Assembly: GCA_032629725.1 (NCBI GenBank)
Contig: JAFEVB010000008.1
Coordinates: 124,001-188,000 of the forward strand
Length of the DNA stretch: 64,000 nt
Direction of reading: 5' to 3'
From: Gremmenia infestans
Taxonomy: Eukaryota > Ascomycota > Leotiomycetes > Helotiales > Hamatocanthoscyphaceae
Shown: in pieces, positions 58,580 through 64,000 of the stretch
How positions within the stretch are numbered: the first letter of the stretch is position 1
Layout: the number at the start of each line of letters is the position of its first letter
Translations under genes and position numbers: made by a program
Notes under the pieces: generated by a model
The model's database searches: none
Told to the model about the DNA's origin: nothing
The model's input: the letters and a program-made list of their open reading frames with translations, nothing else

Positions 58580-60209
58580 TCTCTCGCCATCAGCACTTCT
58601 TTACAAAACTACGTCCGGTTCAATAGGACCATAATCTATATACTTACGAGCTTCATTCATCATAGTATCATTCCTGATCACACACGGATCCCAGATCCCA
58701 AGCCTCAGCCCTGTGGTTAGGGCTACGGCATCTCCGTTGCGATTCGAACCAATCCTTCTATGTAACCCTTGTTTTGATGAGAGACAGCGGCGCAGACTTT
58801 TGTTATAAATTCGTGGGGGCGGAATAAATTACCGAGGATGGGTATATCAAAATCTCGCGGTGTATTGATCATATGTACCCTTTTCCTGATTCTGAAGGTT
58901 GCTTCCTTCGCCTGTTTATACCGGAACAAAAGCTTAGCCTGGTCTAGTGCGGTAAAGGGAGTTTGTGGGGGCCATTTCTATCCAATGTCCAGGCCCAATT
59001 TCAGCAAGGTTACACTTAGTAACCCCTTGAAAATCCCCTGGATAAGCTTATTCAGCTAGGTCATGGGCATTTTGCATGGTCGGTTTTTAATCATACGTAC
59101 CCCACGTTCTTATTCAAAATCTACCACATTCAACTTTTATAAGTAAAGTTCCAAGATATAGTTAGGCAATGTGAACAGGCTCGGCTGTAGTAGCAGTTTG
59201 CAGGAGTGTTAAGTTTTTGTTCTGTTTGGCCTGTCTTAACAATACCCGGTGGAGCGGATTGAGGCGCAGGTGAGATTTTAGACGAGGCAAAGAGGATACG
59301 GAGTAGGGCTGACCAGCAGGGGTTACCGGGGTCTAATCAAATCGCCAGATTCTGCTACTGTTTTTAGTAAAGGTAGCAACTACTGCCGAGGGATTTTGTT
59401 TGTTTTGGAATGAAATGTGACAGCAATACTTCAGGGGAAGGGTTATCACGTGGTGTTGGAAAAGACTTACAGGGACAGGAGCCCGCCGTCTAGTGAGCCC
59501 AGTACCGCTGGAACAAGCAAGCTTATTTCAATATGAGTCGATGTTGTCGGTGTCTGCAATGGGGTCAGACTTCTAAATGAGAAAATCCTACTAAGTTGAA
59601 TCTTGAACTCCTGCAAAGGCAGTAATTTAGGCAAAATCCGGTAGTCAGGCAATTTCTGGATCTGGCAAATACCGTGTCTACTAAAGTATGTTACTGGCAT
59701 CCACTGAACCACCATTTATCTAATAGAAGTCTCAGCTACTCAGCTACGCATGAGGTTGAATTAGAATGTAGGGCACGGAAAGCTTACACCGTACCTAGGT
59801 ACAGTTTACGTTGCATTAGTGTGTTGATTTTGAGGCTAATTCGAAAGCATCTCGTACCAAGTACCTATCCAAACTGCCTGGCTATACTCCTATGCCGAAA
59901 ATCCTTCGCAATACTCAGATCATGCTACACTTCTGCCCTTCCAAACAGGGTTTGGCAATCCATATTCCTTCAAATGCAACATACAGCGCCCCTCACCCTT
60001 CATATTCGGCATGGTAACGGGAAACAACCTCGGCCGACAGGCGGCCGTCACTAACACCTTCTCCACATTGTCACCTTCCCGAACGCATGTTAATATCTCA
60101 CAGGCCAATGATAGCGTTACTTCTACGCTTGGTCAGATAGGGAGGCAAGTCTGGCTCGCTTACATGATATTGGGGCGTCCCGTCCTCCGACAAGCTTTGG
60201 AGTGAGGGA
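58580..60209. other. Intergenic between Zn2Cys6 factor and GNAT pseudogene
   Basis: 1.6 kb. The left part is the factor's promoter. Open frames at 59674-60054 and 58838-59059 lack family features. A TTCGAATCGC match to part of a tRNA B box (minus, about 58745) lacks a partner A box and cloverleaf. The right end may hide the eroded 5' part of the GNAT copy that follows. Confidence 0.4.
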
Positions 60210-60693
60210 TGGGCTATCCTACTCCGCCCGTTGTCCAATGTGAGTTAGCAGAAGTCTGGAGAAGAATGTCCCAAGGCGAAGATGGTTGGACTTGTCGCGG
60301 TGGTTAGGGAAGGGGAGATCGGGTACAGGATTCATCTGGACTGGTGGGGAAATGAATACATGTCGGAAGCACTTGGTATGTTTCTTGATCTGTTCTAGCA
60401 AACGGAAAGTGAGTGTGGTGTTTTCCTATCTTGACTTGCTTGGGAAGACGAACGTCTGATGAAGCCGATGTTCTGTACAAACTATGAAATGGGCCGTTTG
60501 GAAGTAACGATTGGCTGGCGTACAGAAAACAAAACGTATGGTAGGTAGTCTCAAAGCCGTGGTATATCCAGAAAACGTAGGGAACACGAAAGTGTTAGAG
60601 AAAGTAGGCTTTAAGAAGCGCGAGTTATTAAGCGATCGTTATGAGCATCAGTTTAACAAATGCAAAGGGATCGAAACAGGTGGCCTCCAGTAA
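60210..60693 (+). pseudogene. Decayed GNAT acetyltransferase copy A
   Basis: One frame from 60210 reads WAILLRPLSNVS, TAG stop (60246-60248), then MVGLVAVVREGEIGYRIHLD and WWGNEYMSEALGMFLDLF before another TAG (60396-60398). A second piece at 60535-60693 reads KAVVYPENVGNTKVLEKVGF and KKRELLSDRYEH. These correspond to the AILLRP, acetyl-CoA-loop and N-x-(A/T)-S/K-x-VL..GF motifs of the GNAT at 38688-39433. The stops and the disordered middle indicate a pseudogene. Confidence 0.65.
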
Positions 60694-60948
60694 TTTGATC
60701 TAGAACGACCCTCTACTTAGATTGAGAGCATCTCCCTGGCGATCTAGAGATCAAATGCGGGATGGAGACTTATGGCGGGGAAGACGGGACGCGCGTAGCT
60801 GACATGCGAAGAGTGCTGACGTAAGGATGTATGACTCAGAGTAGTCAAAAGCTGCCTAAATACAAAAGCGCTCATCTCCTAGAAGCCTAAGATCTAATTG
60901 TCTTGAACTGCCTACTCGTAGCATTTAGCACTACAGAACTAATCCTAA

Positions 60949-61742
60949 ATGGTGTATGAAGGAGAGACACCTCGGCTGTGGTTAGAGCGAGTCAGCTGGA
61001 AGCACTTGCTTGATTACTATGCAATATGGTCGTCTGAGAAGACCTAGATGTGGTCGTATGTTTAACATATTTCTTTTTTGAGGATTGTAGCGCAACTATT
61101 TTCTAGGATTATAGGGTACCGCGGCATGGAAGCTGCAGGTCAGTCTATCACCTGAAAGTCCTAACAGTAAAATAGACAACGAATCCCATTGAAAACCCTC
61201 GAAGAAGCTCAGATACGGATCCAACAAGACTTCACAGACGTGAATCCAGACATCGAAAAGTATGCCATACTTCTTCGTCCAACTTCAGGTGCCGTCAACA
61301 GCGAAAGTCCAAAGATGATCGGACTTGTTGGTGGCAAGGCACATGAAGAATATAGAATCGTCTACACGATGCATTGTGATTTTTGGAATAAGGGGTAAAT
61401 GACAGAGGCGTTAAACGCCTTCGCTGGACCCAAGGGTATATTTTGGAAATTACCTAGTGAGTCTCGCGGATACGAACACTTGAAATCATAAACAATCTTC
61501 AAATATATAGGTTGTTAGAAGACTAACAAGTTCAAGCTCGCACTTACGCCCAAACCATAACAGCGAAGATTGATACTGAAAACATTGCGTCTATGAAGAC
61601 CATAGCAAAGATCGGGGCTAGGAAAGGCGAGACGCAGTTTAAAGCTTATAGTTTGTGGAAGGATGAAGGAGCAGATGGAAATTCCCCCGAGGACAAGAAA
61701 AGACATCTGGTATGTTGGCATTTAGATCGGCCTCTCGCTTGA
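60949..61742 (+). pseudogene. Decayed GNAT acetyltransferase copy B
   Basis: An ATG at 60949 opens MVYEGETPRLWLERVSWKHL, DYYAIWSSEKT, then TAG (61045-61047) just before MWS, a typical first-exon end. The next piece (about 61186-61395) reads LKTLEEAQIRIQQDF, IEKYAILLRP, ESPKMIGLVGG and HCDFWNKG, then TAA (61396-61398) where an aromatic residue is usual, then MTEAL. A last piece (about 61540-61742) reads ITAKIDTENIASMKTIAKIG and ends KRHLVCWHLDRPLA. All GNAT blocks are present in order but at least two nonsense codons interrupt them. It lies 255 bp after copy A on the same strand. Confidence 0.7.
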
Positions 61743-62412
61743 AATGTACTAGATGGCCAGACATGGCACTTTGAACTGGAAATGGCCAACAGAGATGGCT
61801 TCTTTGTACTGTCATTCCTCATGCACTATATAGTTTCGAGGTAAGGAAGGGCAATGAAATACGTAACTATAAGTATACGTGGACTTTAATCATTAGCCAG
61901 CGAGCAAAAGGCTTTAGTCCAAACAACTAAGTATGGGCAGCAGGATTATTTGTGGCTCGGCGGCGACTAGCATAGAGAAGAACGAATCCAGAGTCTGACT
62001 ATAAAGCAATTTAAAAAAGGAGGGGAAACCCGAATTGATAATCGAATAAGCACAGCATCTACCACGAACCGAGATCTTAATAATATACATCTATTATTAG
62101 TTTTGTAGTAAGATTACATGAGTAGTCTTCACGCCGATCGATAATGACTCGACGGAAGTAAAATATCTAAATCCATTATTCTGGGTGACTGGAATGGATC
62201 CTAGAACCAAAGTCTCATGAACATCGATATGGACCGGAAATGATTCTTTGCGTTCGTTGGAGTGGACTTGGTATGGTCTTGTGCCATTCCCAATATATCA
62301 TATTGGCTTTAGCTTCCCATAAATTAATTAGTTTTGGTCCGCTGATCTGAAGTGGAAATCGAGGACCAATTGAACCAGTCATTCTTTGACACCATATAGG
62401 TCTAATCCTCGT
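61743..62412. other. Intergenic, GNAT copy B / NDUFAF2-like
   Basis: 670 bp, AT-rich at the left. No gene, RNA or repeat recognised. The right part is the NDUFAF2-like 3' UTR. Confidence 0.4.
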
Positions 62413-63216
62413 TCACGGTCGTTTCGCAGGTGCAACGCCCCCATCCCATTGCGCAGGCTGCCACTGCTCACTTGGTCCACCACGGACTTGTTTCCACGGG
62501 TCATCTTGCTCCTTCGTCTTCTGCTCAGGGCGCTCATCAAAGCGTTGTCGTACTCCATCCGGGACTTGCATTTCATGGGGCTCTTCTGGCTTCTTCAGTG
62601 GCTCTGCTTTTGCCACTTCCTCCATCTCTCCTCTTGTCATATATCCAACATCATCTTCCTTCCTAGACGTTGTACTTTCCTGGTGTGATCCACGGGCCCC
62701 CGGTGCTAAGGTTGGCAAGGGCTGTCCTCTTGCCTCCCCTGGCGCATCTAAGAAACTCGGCTTCGCAGCCCACCTCGCATCGGCCGCAGCTGCCAGGACC
62801 TTCAGATTCCGCTGACGCACCAAGTCCTGTGACTGTTCGGTGAGGGACGGTGCATCGGCGCGAGTGTGTCGAAGCCACTGGTGCCATTGGGGTGGAATGT
62901 CGACATCGCTGTACTGGGTTGAACTAGGATATTGGACTATCCGCCGCATGCGGTGCTGGTGCGAAGAGAGCGTGTCTCGAAATTCCCAAAAGGTGTTTCC
63001 GTGGAGATCAAGACCTAGAGGGAGTTACACGTCAGAGAGAGATCCGGAATAATGACTTGACTGTACAGTAGCTTGGCTTGATCTGATAGAACGACCAACA
63101 TTGCACTGCACTGCACACTCACCAACAAGAAATTTCTTCCGGCCTGGTACCCATCTCAGCGATTTCCATCTATACCAGGCCTGTTTGATGGGGCTGAGTG
63201 GTTTCTGTGACGACAT
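62413..63216 (-). CDS. NADH:ubiquinone oxidoreductase assembly factor, NDUFAF2/N7BML-like
   Basis: Minus-strand exons 63216-63123 and 63014-62413 join in phase to 231 codons. The N-terminal third is the B17.2-type domain: SPIKQAWYRWKSLRWVPGRK, then GLDLHGNTFWEFRD, RMRRIVQYPSSTQYSDVDIP and PQWHQWLRHTR, which matches the complex I subunit NDUFA12 and its assembly paralogue NDUFAF2. The long charged tail (KPEEPHEMQVPDGVRQRFDE and similar) is absent from NDUFA12 and favours the assembly factor, which binds a late matrix-arm intermediate in mitochondria. No cleavable presequence is obvious. Confidence 0.85.
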
Positions 63217-64000
63217 GGCGGTTTGGTGTTGACAATTCTTTGCATCTTGATGGTTATTCTTGACATTAAGCGTACCCCTGTGAGTATCACGTGCCAGATA
63301 CAGAAAGAAACGTAGTGGCAAAATCGGGGTTTAAGATAGAAAAAGAAGTAATAATTCCGAAGAGTAATACGTCCGGAAAGGAAGGAATGAATGATTCATA
63401 TTCATATGACTGTGCGTCCAGTCTTATTTGGAAACATGCAGAATCGTCGAATAGAAGCCAGCCATTCTTTCACCATTATTGACCAGTTCAAAGCACAGAA
63501 AAGGTCGGTCCTTCGAGGTACTCACCTCGTCTAGACAGGCCTATCTACATGCAGTATATAAATAGTCATTGTTATATTAAACCCCCGACTGCCGGGCAAT
63601 AGCCGTCTAGTCTGGATAATGTCTCGGTACCTTAACATACACGACACGAGTCTGCAAAGCGGTGATCTAAATCATACCGCATAGCCATTACCTCGAAATG
63701 GCAGATGGGTTGGTGTCTTAATATTACGCTGTAAGAGAAAGTGGATTTCAATAAAAGCAACTAAAAAAAGCCCATCCCTAGTTCAAATGGAATTAAATTT
63801 ACCCATTTATTTACCTTCCCCCACTTCCCCCACTTCCCGAAAAGCTAGAGAAAGAGATTTCAGCGCGCCGACGGCCCGGGAGGTAGTCTCGCTGTATTTA
63901 TCATGCTGTATCACCACATACCTTATTGATTGTTCGCTTCAATCATTTAATTGGCAGCATGAGACGAAAAGGGGCTTCCATTCCATTTCCATTTCCATTT
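63217..64000. other. Promoter-side flank and window end
   Basis: 784 bp upstream of the NDUFAF2-like gene. A 63-codon frame at 63291-63482 is not protein-like. The final bases are a CCATTT(C) short tandem (CCATTCCATTTCCATTTCCA). Any gene further right is outside the window. Confidence 0.4.

Noticed and set aside
58700..58770. Possible tRNA (B-box-like GGTTCGAATCGC on the minus strand)
   Set aside because: No matching A box, anticodon stem or acceptor pairing could be drawn upstream.
1..64000. CRISPR array, rRNA operon or secondary-metabolite cluster
   Set aside because: No regularly spaced repeats, no rRNA-like sequence and no PKS/NRPS/terpene motifs were found on either strand.

Overview
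The window is nuclear DNA from a filamentous ascomycete (Pezizomycotina-type). Short 45-150 nt GT-AG introns interrupt most genes. Gene families typical of filamentous fungi are present: a fungal-style hybrid histidine kinase, a Zn2Cys6 factor with a fungal regulatory domain, a Pth11-like membrane receptor and a Ran-binding-domain protein. One 7.6-kb island shows the hallmarks of repeat-induced point mutation (RIP). I cannot name the genus. All exon structures below were built by hand from reading frames and splice signals. For nearly every gene the exon lengths sum to a whole number of codons.

Layout. 1-3061 (+): 3' part of a hybrid histidine kinase. 3383-6013 (-): Rad4/XPC. 6629-8330 (+): an aldo-keto reductase fused to a RidA domain. 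8.4-16.4 kb: AT-rich RIP island holding a Ty3/Gypsy retroelement on the minus strand with three LTR copies. 17116-18404 (+): secreted acid phosphatase. 18894-21081 (+): protein kinase with a coiled-coil tail. 22701-24091 (-): SIRT5-type sirtuin. 24656-26963 (-): SUP35/eRF3 with a prion-like N terminus. 27557-30123 (+): Ran-binding-domain protein. 30440-31474 (-) and 31813-32793 (+): two splicing factors (CCDC130/Saf4-like and SPF30-like) transcribed head to head. 33444-35108 (-): Pth11-like receptor with odd splice sites. 35.1-40.6 kb: sparse, with a GNAT acetyltransferase and a broken protein-like stretch. 40613-42430 (+): Trm2-type tRNA methyltransferase. 42.4-49.3 kb: nearly gene-free, with one small Ser-rich protein at 45182-45643. 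49272-54757 (+): 1753-residue WD40/helical/Ser-Arg-rich protein. 55950-56516 (+): MGMT-type alkyltransferase, tail to tail with a Zn2Cys6 factor (56561-58579, -). 60.2-61.7 kb: two decayed GNAT copies. 62413-63216 (-): complex I assembly factor NDUFAF2-like.

The genes do not form one pathway. Most are housekeeping genes: DNA repair (Rad4, MGMT), translation termination (SUP35), splicing (two), tRNA modification and mitochondrial assembly. They are interleaved with faster-evolving signalling genes. I saw no secondary-metabolite cluster, CRISPR array or convincing tRNA gene. The most unusual items are the AKR-RidA fusion, the antisense accessory ORF inside the RIP-damaged Gypsy element, the GNAT copies in different stages of decay, and the splice-site oddities in the Pth11-like gene.
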